From assembly GCA_902776765.1 (NCBI GenBank), contig CACYRP010000010.1, positions 56,944 to 120,943 of the forward strand: a stretch of 64,000 nt of DNA, given 5' to 3'. This document shows, one piece after another, positions 52,027 to 60,770 of this stretch. Each line of letters starts with the position of its first letter. Position 1 is the stretch's first letter. Below the pieces are notes generated by a model, which saw nothing but the letters and a program-made list of their open reading frames with translations, was not told where the DNA came from and searched no databases. The position numbers and the translations under genes are program-made. Source of the DNA: Fibrobacter succinogenes (GTDB lineage: Bacteria; Fibrobacterota; Fibrobacteria; Fibrobacterales; Fibrobacteraceae).

Positions 52027-53202
52027 TTATTTTTCTTCAAAACTGATTCCGAAAGATTTAGGAATCACGATTTCCTTGTAGATGTTCATCAAATAGTCAT
52101 CCGTCATTCCAGAAACGTAATCGGCAACAACGCGTGGCAGCGAATTCGTTTCCCTGTACTTTTCGCTCATTTTTTCATACCAGTGATTGATTCCCGTCGC
52201 CTTTTTCACGCCCGTACGGAGTTCATCCAGACATGTTTCAAAAACAGCCCGGAACATCGTCCTTATTTTTTCGTCCTGAGATGACTTTTTCGGATTCGTA
52301 TAAATATTATCGTAATTCCATTTTTTCAATTGATCAAGAGCGTTAAAGACGTCCAGCGAAAAGCTCAACGAATCTTTATCAATACTATTGTTGACAAGGT
52401 CTGTGATGAGCGTATTGACGATTTTTTCATTATCGTCACCGAGAATCTCCGTAATTTCTTTTGGAACATTCTCAGGCTTAATCAATTTCAAGATGAGAGC
52501 GTCCTTGACATCACGACCAACGTAAGCAATCACGTCCGAGATTCGCATGACGCAGCCTTCCAACGTCATCGGGACCATATCTTTTGATTTGAACGAACCC
52601 TCTAAACTTTTTTTGTATTCATCAAGCAATCGATCCGGTGTTTTATTTCGATTGCAGCAGTACTCGTTTTTCAGAATTTCACCATTGTGGCAGATTATTC
52701 CATCGAGAACTTGAGCGGTGAGGTTCAGCCCCGTTCCATAAACTTCAAGGTCATGGAACAACCTAAAACTCTGGACATTGTGTTCAAAAATTCCTTCATT
52801 TTTTTCTTGCAAAATTCCAGAAATAATTCGCTCTCCATCGTGTCCGAAAGGCGTATGGCCCACATCATGCCCCAAAGATATCGCCTCAATAAGATCTTCA
52901 TTCAAATTCAAGAAACGCCCGATGGTCCTTGCAATTTTAGAAACAAGCTGCACATGCAAAACACGATGCGTGATGTGGTCATTTTCAACAAGATAAAAAA
53001 CCTGAGTCTTATCGATATAACGGCTATAACAATATGAATTGACAATCTTATCCGAATCGTGCGAAAAATTCAGGCGTACATCATCAAGCATCTCGTGAAA
53101 ACGAATTGCATCTGAAGATTTGCAAGCATAACTAGCAAGCGTATTTTCCTTTTCTTTCAAGCGAGACTCAATTCGGTCCTTTACAGCAGCGTTCCATTCC
53201 AT
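52027..53202 (-). CDS. dGTPase-like HD-domain triphosphohydrolase
   Basis: A 391-residue HD-superfamily protein like dGTP triphosphohydrolases, which split dGTP (or other dNTPs) to nucleoside and triphosphate. The active site is visible: DHITHRVLHVQLV supplies the first His, and AISLGHDVGHTPFGHDGE the HD pair and the family-specific GHTPFGH. The C-terminal half is helical (PRVVADYVSGMTDDYLMN). Such enzymes control dNTP pools and, in some bacteria, restrict phage growth by dNTP depletion. Here it sits between purine salvage and thioredoxin genes, so housekeeping is more likely. Confidence 0.9.
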   Translation of the reverse strand: MEWNAAVKDRIESRLKEKENTLASYACKSSDAIRFHEMLDDVRLNFSHDSDKIVNSYCYSRYIDKTQVFYLVENDHITHRVLHVQLVSKIARTIGRFLNLNEDLIEAISLGHDVGHTPFGHDGERIISGILQEKNEGIFEHNVQSFRLFHDLEVYGTGLNLTAQVLDGIICHNGEILKNEYCCNRNKTPDRLLDEYKKSLEGSFKSKDMVPMTLEGCVMRISDVIAYVGRDVKDALILKLIKPENVPKEITEILGDDNEKIVNTLITDLVNNSIDKDSLSFSLDVFNALDQLKKWNYDNIYTNPKKSSQDEKIRTMFRAVFETCLDELRTGVKKATGINHWYEKMSEKYRETNSLPRVVADYVSGMTDDYLMNIYKEIVIPKSFGISFEEK

Positions 53203-53361
53203 AAAACAAATCCTTTAATCGGTAGATTACATCTACATTTCATTTAATAAAATATATAAAACAGCAAAAATCTTCTTTCGAAAAAAGTTATTATTTAAAA
53301 TAACAATTACAGCATGCAAAGCATTCCTTGATAAAATTTTCAATAGAAAAAGGCAACCTAC

Positions 53362-54198
53362 ATGAACATTTTAAAAAACAGTTTTCTCTCAAACGTCATC
53401 GCATTTGCAATAGCCACAATCCTTGCCGTAGGTAGCGTTTCGCAGGTTCAAGCCAAAGGCGCCAACCGTTCGCAAAGCGCCTCCGAAGAGGATATCCGAA
53501 TCGTCAAAGTGGACGACAGCAATTTTGAAAAAGAAATCTTGCATTCCAAAACGCCGGTCATTCTGGAATTTTCATCTACCAGTTGCCCGCCGTGCCTCGT
53601 GATGATCCCGACGCTTATCGGTATCGCGAAAAATTACCGCGACATCAAAGTGGCCTCCGTGGGCATCGATGAACCCAACATCGAAAAAATCAAGAACACG
53701 CTCCCGATTCAAGCGTTCCCAACATTTTTCCTCATCAAAGACGGACAAATTGTAAACCGCCTCGTCGGAGTTGTTAAAGAAGAACAGCTTTTGCAAGCGC
53801 TCAATTACACGCCTAGCGCAAACGCAGCAAAACCACAGCCCGCCAAGAAGCCCGCTAAAAAGACAGGCAAAGATAGAAACCTTGTCTGTAAAGTCAACGG
53901 CCAGTTTAACGGACTCAAGAATCTCGTTACCATTTCATTCGTATTCGGCGATACCGAAATCAAGAACGTCGATATCGTTACGGACGTATTCGTTCCGCCC
54001 GAAATGAGCGACAAGCGCGAAGAAATGATGGCACATATACAAGCAAGCGGCAAAGGCGAAGTCACCCCGACCATGGCCGGCTTCCAAATGCACATCGACA
54101 ACGATTGCCGCTTCATGAAAGCAATGGACATGAAACGCACATCCACCTACGGCGAAATGCGCGCCGGTCTCGAGCTGCAAGGCTTTAAGTGCGAATAA
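53362..54198 (+). CDS. Periplasmic thioredoxin-domain protein with an extra C-terminal domain
   Basis: A 278-residue secreted protein. Residues 1-31 are a signal peptide (IATILAVGSVSQVQA). About 45-150 is a thioredoxin fold with the active site SCPPCLVM (Cys75 and Cys78) and the cis-proline in IQAFPTFFLI. CPPC differs from the CGPC of cytoplasmic thioredoxin. A Pro/Lys-rich linker (PQPAKKPAKKTGK) leads to a C-terminal domain of about 110 residues that holds two cysteines and that I do not recognise. It is probably a thiol oxidoreductase of the periplasm. Confidence 0.88.
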   Translation: MNILKNSFLSNVIAFAIATILAVGSVSQVQAKGANRSQSASEEDIRIVKVDDSNFEKEILHSKTPVILEFSSTSCPPCLVMIPTLIGIAKNYRDIKVASVGIDEPNIEKIKNTLPIQAFPTFFLIKDGQIVNRLVGVVKEEQLLQALNYTPSANAAKPQPAKKPAKKTGKDRNLVCKVNGQFNGLKNLVTISFVFGDTEIKNVDIVTDVFVPPEMSDKREEMMAHIQASGKGEVTPTMAGFQMHIDNDCRFMKAMDMKRTSTYGEMRAGLELQGFKCE

Positions 54199-54221
54199 GT
54201 GTGGAGTAAGAAATTAAGGAA

Positions 54222-54242
54222 GGCGTTGCCGATGGCAACGCC
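54222..54242. terminator. Perfect hairpin after the thioredoxin gene
   Basis: GGCGTTGCC-GAT-GGCAACGCC has nine pairs and a three-base loop and lies 24 bases after the stop codon. A U-tract is lacking, so it may stabilise the mRNA end instead of terminating alone. Confidence 0.6.
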
Positions 54243-54274
54243 TAATCAACAAATGCACATGGCTCACCTCCATG

Positions 54275-54397
54275 TTAGCGCCTAGGAGGGTTACCACCTC
54301 GTCCGCCACCAGAGGGGCCTTTGCCTCCTCCGTGACCTGTTGGCCAACCTGCTCCGTGGGGGTCAATGGGAGGATTTCCGCCTTTTCTTCTAATCAT
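54275..54397 (-). CDS. 40-residue Gly/Pro/Arg-rich peptide
   Basis: A short frame MIRRKGGNPPIDPHGAGWP, then TGHGGGKGPSGGGRGGNPPRR. TAGGAG lies ten bases before the ATG. Eighteen of 40 residues are Gly or a neighbouring Pro, and GGNPP occurs at both ends. Composition and low complexity suggest an unstructured RNA- or protein-binding tail or a secreted/modified peptide, but there is no recognisable leader. It lies 204 bases downstream of the 494-residue gene on the same strand and may belong to the same accessory unit. Confidence 0.55.
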   Translation of the reverse strand: MIRRKGGNPPIDPHGAGWPTGHGGGKGPSGGGRGGNPPRR

Positions 54398-54601
54398 ATT
54401 TCATCTCCTATAAAGTTTGTTTTTTGCAGAAATAGCATTCGCTACTCACTGACAATCATGCATGATCATGACTGCGAAACCAAAAATAGGTTCACAACAC
54501 TTCAATAGGCTAGTTGAAGGAAAAATCTCTAAAATAAAAATTTCGAGTTTTGAAAAGTGGATTAAAAAACTTCGAAGCTGAAAAAGTAGGCTAAAAAACT
54601 T

Positions 54602-56086
54602 CTAGGAAGAGGCTGCAATTTGCTTGGATTCTTGTTTATCAATCTTATTTTGAAGGAGTTTTGGACTTATAGCCAGCCACAACAGGAGTGCGAGAACAAC
54701 ATCCCTGTTATCAAAATCATCCTCTGTAATAAAGAATACGTTCTTTGGGTTTTCTAAACCTTCTGTTACCAAAGTGTTGGCAAAAAATGTTTTTAAAATT
54801 TTGTTATTTGTATTTTCTTCAAGGATTGATTCGTCATTCTCTACCACAGCTTCATACTTAGAATCTAAAAACGAACCGACAACAATCATCGCCTTAAATA
54901 CACCCTGACGTTTTTTTGCAAACTTTCGCAAGTTCTCATCAGACAAATCCAAGTGTGATATAGCTGCTGAACAGGAATCTTGCTCGAGGATGGCTTGGTA
55001 CACCGGCTTGTACGGGTTTCTTTCTTTACCCTCAATAATTTCATTTGACTTGTATTCCAAGGAATCAAGCAATTCCTTGCGGGGATATACGGTCATTAAT
55101 ACTTCCGCAAGCGGATATGTTCTATTTCCAACTTTTACGGAACTCCGGTTTATCACTTTATCCAAATTTTTTTCATTCCACTCAAGAAATGGAGAATCTC
55201 CATCAATCCCTTCAAATTGTTTTATTGCCCGAGGAGACATTTTTTGACCGATGAAATCTAGGTGATAATAATGAATTCCAAAGAATCTCGCTAAAAGCCA
55301 AAGAGAGTCGAGAGGTTTTATTCTTGCATTAGAAGGAGAAATCTCAACTATTTTTTCATTTAATTGTTTATTGATACTTGCACGACAAGCCTTCTTTAAT
55401 AAAAGACTCATATCGTGCATTGTCATTTGCTCTGGCGTAAAATAATCGACAATCTTTTTAAAAAAGTCAGGTTCCTCAATGGTCGATTCATTCAGTTTGC
55501 TTAAAATATCAGAGGGTATGCGGCTTACTTCAGTAAAATTGGTTTCGTTAATACCCAAAAAACTTAGAATGTAGTATTCTTGCTTGCGTTCTTTTAGCAA
55601 CTGCCACAACCGAGCGCATTTCCACGCAAAATCAAATTCTTTGGAAATCGGCTCAAATTCTTTTGGGAGTTTCCCATTCCCTACATTGTCTTTAGGAAAC
55701 CACTCAAAATCATCAGTTTTAATTTCCGTTCTTCCTATATTTGATTTAAAGCCTCTTATAAACTGAGCGACATGCTTGCCGAACGCAATGTCAGGGTATT
55801 CGCTGTTATAATACCTGATAAGAGCTTCTAGGTACTCATCAGCTCTTTTTTCAGAAATTTCATCAATAGGGTCGTTGTCTTTTTTATTGTAATACGCAAA
55901 AGCGAACCGCATCGCATTTAACGCAGATGGTTTGGTTTCAACGCATTCCGACCAATAAATGAAAAATGGCATATGAACGCGCATTTCACTGCGAAGAACA
56001 TCATAGGAATAAATCATCGTTTCCAAGTAGTGTTTGCATGGAACTTTGAGAAACGATTCGGAAGGTACGATTAATTCATTTGCCAT
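54602..56086 (-). CDS. Uncharacterised 494-residue protein
   Basis: I do not recognise this protein. It is soluble, mostly helical, with an aromatic-rich N-terminus (KHYLETMIYSYDVLRSEMRVHMPFFIYWSE) and a central LWLLARFFGIHYYHLDFIGQKMSPRAIKQF. There are no visible nucleotide-binding, nuclease or membrane motifs apart from a slightly hydrophobic C-terminal helix (VVLALLLWLAISPKLLQ). The 54-residue gene lies 42 bases upstream on the same strand, and the 40-residue peptide downstream. It sits at the distal end of the cassettes that follow leuS, so it is likely horizontally acquired. Confidence 0.8.
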   Translation of the reverse strand: MANELIVPSESFLKVPCKHYLETMIYSYDVLRSEMRVHMPFFIYWSECVETKPSALNAMRFAFAYYNKKDNDPIDEISEKRADEYLEALIRYYNSEYPDIAFGKHVAQFIRGFKSNIGRTEIKTDDFEWFPKDNVGNGKLPKEFEPISKEFDFAWKCARLWQLLKERKQEYYILSFLGINETNFTEVSRIPSDILSKLNESTIEEPDFFKKIVDYFTPEQMTMHDMSLLLKKACRASINKQLNEKIVEISPSNARIKPLDSLWLLARFFGIHYYHLDFIGQKMSPRAIKQFEGIDGDSPFLEWNEKNLDKVINRSSVKVGNRTYPLAEVLMTVYPRKELLDSLEYKSNEIIEGKERNPYKPVYQAILEQDSCSAAISHLDLSDENLRKFAKKRQGVFKAMIVVGSFLDSKYEAVVENDESILEENTNNKILKTFFANTLVTEGLENPKNVFFITEDDFDNRDVVLALLLWLAISPKLLQNKIDKQESKQIAASS

Positions 56087-56128
56087 GCCCCCAATATACC
56101 AAATTTAGCGTTCTCTCAAGAAATAAAA

Positions 56129-56293
56129 TTACAACCCCTCGGCTTCACGAGCCCATTGGTCATCCAAATCAGGGTGTTCCTTACGGAATCGCCTTAGCGC
56201 TTTATGGATTTCCCAATTCAGGTTCAAGCCCTCAGCTTGGCACTTAGGTTTCAGTTCGTTATACAGTTCCTTCACTTTTTCTTCTAGTGTCAT
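56129..56293 (-). CDS. Small 54-residue helical protein
   Basis: A short hydrophilic protein (TLEEKVKELYNELKPK..., ending WAREAEGL). GGAGC lies before the ATG at 56293, and the longer frame to 56353 lacks support. It appears entirely helical. It lies 42 bases before the 494-residue gene and may act as its partner, for example as a small regulatory or antitoxin-like protein; there is no direct evidence. Confidence 0.65.
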   Translation of the reverse strand: MTLEEKVKELYNELKPKCQAEGLNLNWEIHKALRRFRKEHPDLDDQWAREAEGL

Positions 56294-56393
56294 ATTAGCT
56301 CCTTGTTTGAGCATAATATATGAAAACAATATGACAAATATTGTCATATCCAAAGCTGTGATAAAGATACTATAAAAAAGGGTGCATACAAAT

Positions 56394-56419
56394 AGACCGC
56401 AGCGATTAAGCTACGGTCT
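56394..56419. repeat. Third, partial copy of the leuS-type terminator hairpin
   Basis: AGACCGCAGCGATTAAGCTACGGTCT is the same hairpin found at 59675 and 62672. Here the U-tract and the following REP sequence have been lost. It overlaps the end of a broken methyltransferase frame. Confidence 0.75.
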
Positions 56420-56480
56420 GAATTTCTATAAGATCCCCTCCCGCGCCAGCGAACAAGTCCATGATATTCCACTTTGCCAT
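56406..56480 (-). pseudogene. 5' stub of a C5-cytosine DNA methyltransferase gene
   Basis: The frame begins MAKWNIMDLFAGAGG, motif I of DNA cytosine-C5 methyltransferases (DLFAGxGG), then continues DLIEIQTVA into the terminator-like hairpin and stops. Only about 15 residues of the enzyme remain. It looks like the leftover start of a lost dcm-like gene, cut exactly at the hairpin. Confidence 0.55.
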
Positions 56481-56669
56481 TATCAATCTCTCAAAAGGTA
56501 GACACAATAACCGAGTCCGAAATCTAACAAAAAAAAGCCCATTCGTTTTTTGGGATTCCAAACATTGCGTTGTTTTCACGCTAAACAATCTAGAAAAGCC
56601 GAACCTGCTCCGATTGACAGATTATGACATTTGGGGAATGTAGATTAAAAAAGAACGAATACATTCCAT

Positions 56670-56951
56670 TCATCTTTCTGACTTTTCAGAAAAATCTTCT
56701 TTTATTTTCTTGCATTGTTCTTCATTAATCTTATAGAACTCCTTCTTTGAGCAGTAGCTCGAAAAGAAGCGTTCGTACATTAATTCAACATTGCAAATTT
56801 CAGGACGACTATTGTACACCTTGCACAAATTGTCGTCGCCAAGATTAACGCAAACACCATCGCCCCTGTCAAAGTCCGCTAGGGCGGGAACTTTTTTCAG
56901 GGAACGGCAGCATAGGCCACAGCAATCGCATTTAAAGTGTTCTGACGGCAT
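56670..56951 (-). CDS. YkgJ-type cysteine-cluster protein
   Basis: A 93-residue protein with the CxxC-type cluster of the YkgJ family: FKCDCCGLCCRSL, CVNLGDDNLCKVYNSRPEICNVE. These proteins bind zinc or an Fe-S centre; activities are mostly unknown. The start overlaps the stop of the upstream membrane-active gene by one base, so the three genes 56670-59495 form one operon. Some defence and modification operons carry such a protein as a metal or redox sensor; here that is conjecture. Confidence 0.85.
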   Translation of the reverse strand: MPSEHFKCDCCGLCCRSLKKVPALADFDRGDGVCVNLGDDNLCKVYNSRPEICNVELMYERFFSSYCSKKEFYKINEEQCKKIKEDFSEKSER

Positions 56952-57970
56952 TAGTCCATGTCATCATCGTCGTAATCAGCTTCGGCAATGATTTCAGACT
57001 GAGGAGTCAGTTTTCCATCCTGAGTCAAGACGGGTGTATCCAAAATACTCTTGACAGATTTTGCCAAAGCTGCCGCGGCGGCCAGCGACTTTTTTTCGTC
57101 GTCACTAAAACTACGGAAATCTGCTGTACCGGTACTATCTTCGTAACGCGCGATAATGCGTTCAATAGTCCTATTAGCGGACATCATGCGACTCCTCAAT
57201 TTATTGAGAATGCCCGAAATAGTGTCGCTTCTCATTTTGATGCACAAGCATGTGGAACAAATGGTTTTGCACTGTTCTACAAATTGTTCGGCCTTCGCAC
57301 GGTTGGCACGTGCATTTTCCAATTTTTCTTCAGCTTTAGCGTTCATGACAAAACCCATGACTGCAAGAGCCGGCCCAAGAGCGACACTTCCGAGAACAGC
57401 CATACCCCCGGCCATTCCAAAGCCACCTGCAGACAAAGCGCCTCCACCGAGGAATGCGAGCGTAGCGTTGGTTGCTGCAGCTCCGGACAAGGAACTAATC
57501 AAGGCACCTGTTGTGGCTGTGATACCAAATGTGGTTGCAGCTCCATAAGCGCCAAGAGCGACAAGGGCTCCTGCGGCAACACCACCAGCAGCTCCAGTAG
57601 CGACGCTTTCGGCCAGAGATCCCATTTTTTGCAAATCGGCAAGTTCTTCCTTAGAAAAATGCAATTTGGAGAGTTCGTTGAGCCCCAGACTGCCACGTTC
57701 TTCAATATTTTTGACTTTTTTAAAGGATCGCATGAACGGCGTGATTCCGTCATTCAAAACATTGATTTTAGCGATACCCAAGTTTTCCAAAGACTTTTGA
57801 CATTCTACGCGACGTCTTTCAGCATCCTCTTTTGCCTGGTCACATTCGTATTGAGCGCGATTATTTATGCTTTCGGCACGTTTGCTCGTTTCGTGAGCAT
57901 CGTAAGCTTTTTTGGCTCCAAGAAGTCCTGCAGCTGCGGCAATGCCGCCAATAATTAATGGTATAGGCAT
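56951..57970 (-). CDS. Gly/Ala-rich hydrophobic protein of an uncharacterised operon
   Basis: A 339-residue protein with an N-terminal membrane helix (IPLIIGGIAAAAGLLGAKKA), a charged helical segment, then a long Gly/Ala-rich hydrophobic block (about 125-215: GAAGGVAAGALVALGAYGAA, GGGALSAGGFGMAGGMAVLG), and a helical, Cys-containing C-terminal half (CKTICSTCLCIKMRS) with an acidic tail. The hydrophobic block looks able to enter membranes like glycine-zipper pore formers. The partner gene upstream has a similar block. I do not recognise the family. Confidence 0.75.
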   Translation of the reverse strand: MPIPLIIGGIAAAAGLLGAKKAYDAHETSKRAESINNRAQYECDQAKEDAERRRVECQKSLENLGIAKINVLNDGITPFMRSFKKVKNIEERGSLGLNELSKLHFSKEELADLQKMGSLAESVATGAAGGVAAGALVALGAYGAATTFGITATTGALISSLSGAAATNATLAFLGGGALSAGGFGMAGGMAVLGSVALGPALAVMGFVMNAKAEEKLENARANRAKAEQFVEQCKTICSTCLCIKMRSDTISGILNKLRSRMMSANRTIERIIARYEDSTGTADFRSFSDDEKKSLAAAAALAKSVKSILDTPVLTQDGKLTPQSEIIAEADYDDDDMD

Positions 57971-57992
57971 GATTCACTCCTTATTGAGTTCG

Positions 57993-59495
57993 TTAGAGAA
58001 TAAAGGGTTCGTCTGATTCCATCAAACGGTTAAATTCTTTGCAATTACTGAATTGCGTTTGGCATCCCATTGCATGGGTGATTTGGTTCGCTCCGCAAAT
58101 AAATGCATCAACATCGTTCACTTGCAACGCGTTGTCCATAGCATCGAAAGCCGTCTTAAAAACATTTGTTTTTTCGTCAACCCACGCTAGTGTGTTACGT
58201 TCAAATTCTTCTCGGAACACCTTCATGGCTTGGATTTGCTCTCGACATTCCTGCTCGATTTGAATACGGCGTTCTCTTGCGATTTTGGGAGCCTTTAACG
58301 CGTCTTTGATGACTGTAACGCTGATAGTTGACAATGTATAGACGGTTCGCGCAATAAATACAGCTTGACCAACGGGAGTCAAGTTTGCTAAAGCAAGCGT
58401 AGCACTAGTAGCAAGTTGCTTCATACAATCCACGCCGGAGATACTTCCGTTGTAGTAGTTATAAAAAGCCGAAGCGGCATCGACTACGAAACCTGCTATT
58501 TCTGTGGGGGCCTTGGCATTTTTTAACAGCTTGGGAAGTTCACTTTTGTAATGCTGAACACCGCCTTCGATAAGCGTTGCCCCGCTTGCTACAGCGTATG
58601 AGCGAACAGCCGATGTTGCGGACTTGGCGGCAACATCTTTGAGGGCTTCGTCAATGGGTTTACCTTTGAGCACAGCATCCAGATTGCCGACGATAGCCAT
58701 GCCACCGCCGATAAGCGCACCAGACATCGCGGCTCCCTTACCCGCCTCATGAGCAGTCCCGAGCATGGATTTTGCAGTATATCGTTTTGGATTAGTGCGG
58801 GCTAATAGGGCATCTTCGTTTGTAGTTTCGCTAGCATAAGTGTTGTTGCGGATGGTCTCGTATTTTTTAAGCTGGGCTTTTTTCGAGGCGATTAAGTCCG
58901 GACTTGCCTTTTGCGCGTTCAGCGTCTTGATTTCTTGTTTCAAGCCATTGATTTTTGAATCTGCCCTTTCTTTAAATTCTGCGTAAAAGTCTTTGGGAAT
59001 TTTGACAGGAGTTCCACTCGCATAATACTTTTCGTGCTTTGCACTACATAGTTTATCAAATGTTTCACCGCCGTTTTTACCAATAAATTTCATCTGGACG
59101 CCGGTGCCTGCGACTTCTTTCCATGAGCCATCGGACATTTGCACCGCATCAACGGTATCAACCAACTGGTCATTAGTTTTGCCAAGATCATCCATGCGAA
59201 AATTGCGGACTTTCTCGCCGTTGATAATCCGCTGTTTGTTGATCTTTGTCGTTTCGATAACTTCTGCCGAAAAACCTGCTTGCTGTTTTAAAATTTTTTT
59301 CCGGAGCGCTTCATCCGCATTTTTTCCAAGCTTGCTTTCGGAGATACTTTTTAAGCTACGTTTACTTCGCTCAATGTCGCCGGAGCATCCATCGTATGCA
59401 GCTAAATCAAGTGCTGCGGCACCACCATAACGAGAAACAAGGTCATACAAAGCTCTATTCGCCGCAGAATTAGCCAATTTTTCATCGAAATTCAT
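57993..59495 (-). CDS. Large partner protein with a central hydrophobic block, first gene of an uncharacterised operon
   Basis: A 500-residue protein. The N-terminal 170 residues form a soluble domain with VQMSDGSWKEVAGTGVQMKFIGKNG, then a coiled-coil-like segment (INGLKQEIKTLNAQKA). Two hydrophobic Gly/Ala stretches follow (GKGAAMSGALIGGGMAIVGN and LANLTPVGQAVFIARTVYTLS), and the C-terminus is helical. GGAG before 59495 makes this a better start than 59507. It is 22 bases from the next gene. The two-protein, glycine-zipper design recalls toxin or membrane-disrupting effectors, but function is unknown. Confidence 0.75.
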   Translation of the reverse strand: MNFDEKLANSAANRALYDLVSRYGGAAALDLAAYDGCSGDIERSKRSLKSISESKLGKNADEALRKKILKQQAGFSAEVIETTKINKQRIINGEKVRNFRMDDLGKTNDQLVDTVDAVQMSDGSWKEVAGTGVQMKFIGKNGGETFDKLCSAKHEKYYASGTPVKIPKDFYAEFKERADSKINGLKQEIKTLNAQKASPDLIASKKAQLKKYETIRNNTYASETTNEDALLARTNPKRYTAKSMLGTAHEAGKGAAMSGALIGGGMAIVGNLDAVLKGKPIDEALKDVAAKSATSAVRSYAVASGATLIEGGVQHYKSELPKLLKNAKAPTEIAGFVVDAASAFYNYYNGSISGVDCMKQLATSATLALANLTPVGQAVFIARTVYTLSTISVTVIKDALKAPKIARERRIQIEQECREQIQAMKVFREEFERNTLAWVDEKTNVFKTAFDAMDNALQVNDVDAFICGANQITHAMGCQTQFSNCKEFNRLMESDEPFIL

Positions 59496-59669
59496 CGTTT
59501 TCTCCATCTTTTACTTCACTTAGAAGGTACGAGCAAAAAAAATCACCCTTTAAAATAACACAAAACAAGCGAAATGTTCAAAAAAGATTGCAAAAGCGCA
59601 TTTTTTCGCAAAAAATGGCATTCATAAGGGTTAGACGCAAACCAAGCTAAGGAAACGCATTTCTCTCCA

Positions 59670-59762
59670 TAAAAAAGACCGCAGCGATTAAGCTACGGTC
59701 TTTTGTAAATCACTGGATCCTTCGACTTCGGCGCGGCGCGCCTTCGCTCAGGATGACACACT
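59670..59762. repeat. 93-base direct repeat: terminator hairpin plus REP element, copy A
   Basis: It contains GACCGCAGCG...CTACGGTC (a bidirectional terminator with six Us on the minus strand), a short spacer, and the REP palindrome GGATCCTTCGACTTCGG...CTCAGGATGACACACT. Copy B at 62667-62760 differs at only a few positions. Here it ends the operon 59775-61346 on the minus strand. The spacer 59496-59669 holds nothing else recognisable. Confidence 0.85.
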
Positions 59763-59774
59763 CTTTGAAAGATA

Positions 59775-60455
59775 TTATAACAATTCCTTAAAATCAAAGA
59801 TAAAATTCTCGTCATTCATAGCCAGCCACCTAAGATAATCAATATCGATATGAGCAATATTTCTAATACTTTGCCCTTTATATTTTCCATAAGTTAATAC
59901 ATCATCTAAATGAAGATGTTTGATACTCTTATTCCTTTCTTCAATCACTTCATCCTCATCAAAAAAGATGTGTTCCGCATTTGCTTTAGCCCATTTTACC
60001 CATCCCCAATCATAGCAAATAACCTCAGATAAGGTTTCTCCCTTATGCTTGCCAACATCCAACACATCTTTTACACCATAAATTTTTGCCGGCTCTGCCG
60101 TAGCCTTCCCCAAAATATCCAAAAGCACCCATGATCCACAGGCCGCACACGGGATTCCTTTCGGCTCAGCATCACTCATTTTGCACCAGCTTTGCTCGGG
60201 ATTATTTTCCACTGCGTCCGCACGTTCTCCATTTCTGAAATAAAAACCATAAGCATGTCCATATTTTCCGCCCTTACCACCAGGTTTTACATCGTGAACT
60301 TCTACAAACTGCGACCGATACCAATCGGACACGCGTCCATCAGGAAATCGCTGTGCACGAAACGGCAAAGCTCTGCCAATATTATAATAGATAGAAATAA
60401 GGCTATTCCGAAAGCCCTTTTGATTTATTGTCTTTATGAGTTTAGCTTTATCCAT
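59775..60455 (-). CDS. Protein with two ExoX-C-like repeats and a CxxC pair
   Basis: A 226-residue protein. Two repeats at the C-terminal half, VLDVGKHKGETLSEVICYDWGWVKWA and VLTYGKYKGQSIRNIAHIDIDYLRWL, match the small domain found after exonuclease X-type DEDD nucleases (GKxKGxxxxxI...DYxxWxxxN). No nuclease domain accompanies them. IPCAACGSW could bind zinc. The N-terminal part has GGKGGKYGHAYGFYF. It is the last gene of a three-gene operon with a two-base gap to the preceding gene. A nucleic-acid-binding role is possible. Confidence 0.75.
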   Translation of the reverse strand: MDKAKLIKTINQKGFRNSLISIYYNIGRALPFRAQRFPDGRVSDWYRSQFVEVHDVKPGGKGGKYGHAYGFYFRNGERADAVENNPEQSWCKMSDAEPKGIPCAACGSWVLLDILGKATAEPAKIYGVKDVLDVGKHKGETLSEVICYDWGWVKWAKANAEHIFFDEDEVIEERNKSIKHLHLDDVLTYGKYKGQSIRNIAHIDIDYLRWLAMNDENFIFDFKELL

Positions 60456-60457
60456 TT

Positions 60458-60763
60458 TTAAAAACCAGATGTTGCAGACATTGCCCCCAATGGCAACCCA
60501 GCAACATAAAAAGAAATATCATAATCATGCGCTTCTGCACTATTGTTATACAATATAACATTTCGACGATTATTAGCAATCACATGAATGGATTCGCCTT
60601 GATTAATTTCACAATCTGTTGAAATTTCATCGTCAGCTTCATCATGATTGTTAATCCAAAAAGCACGCAAGTTTGGCGCATTGAGATTAACTTCTACAAT
60701 AGTACCATTACCCCAAAAATTTCTTATAATTAGTACGGTATTTGCAGCTACAGTTCCATTCAT
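60458..60763 (-). CDS. Small beta-rich protein of unknown function
   Basis: A 101-residue protein predicted to be all-beta (AANTVLIIRNFWGNGTIVEVNLN, SIHVIANNRRNVILYNNS). It has no signal peptide or membrane helix and is rich in Asn. It lies between a membrane protein (7 bases upstream) and the ExoX-C-repeat protein (2 bases downstream), so all three are co-translated. I do not recognise the family. Confidence 0.7.
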   Translation of the reverse strand: MNGTVAANTVLIIRNFWGNGTIVEVNLNAPNLRAFWINNHDEADDEISTDCEINQGESIHVIANNRRNVILYNNSAEAHDYDISFYVAGLPLGAMSATSGF

Positions 60764-60770
60764 TCAAGCC

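Noticed and set aside
52027..53202. dGTPase-like protein as a phage-defence dNTP depleter
   Set aside because: The family fits, but the gene sits between housekeeping genes outside the mobile blocks, so a defence call is not supported.
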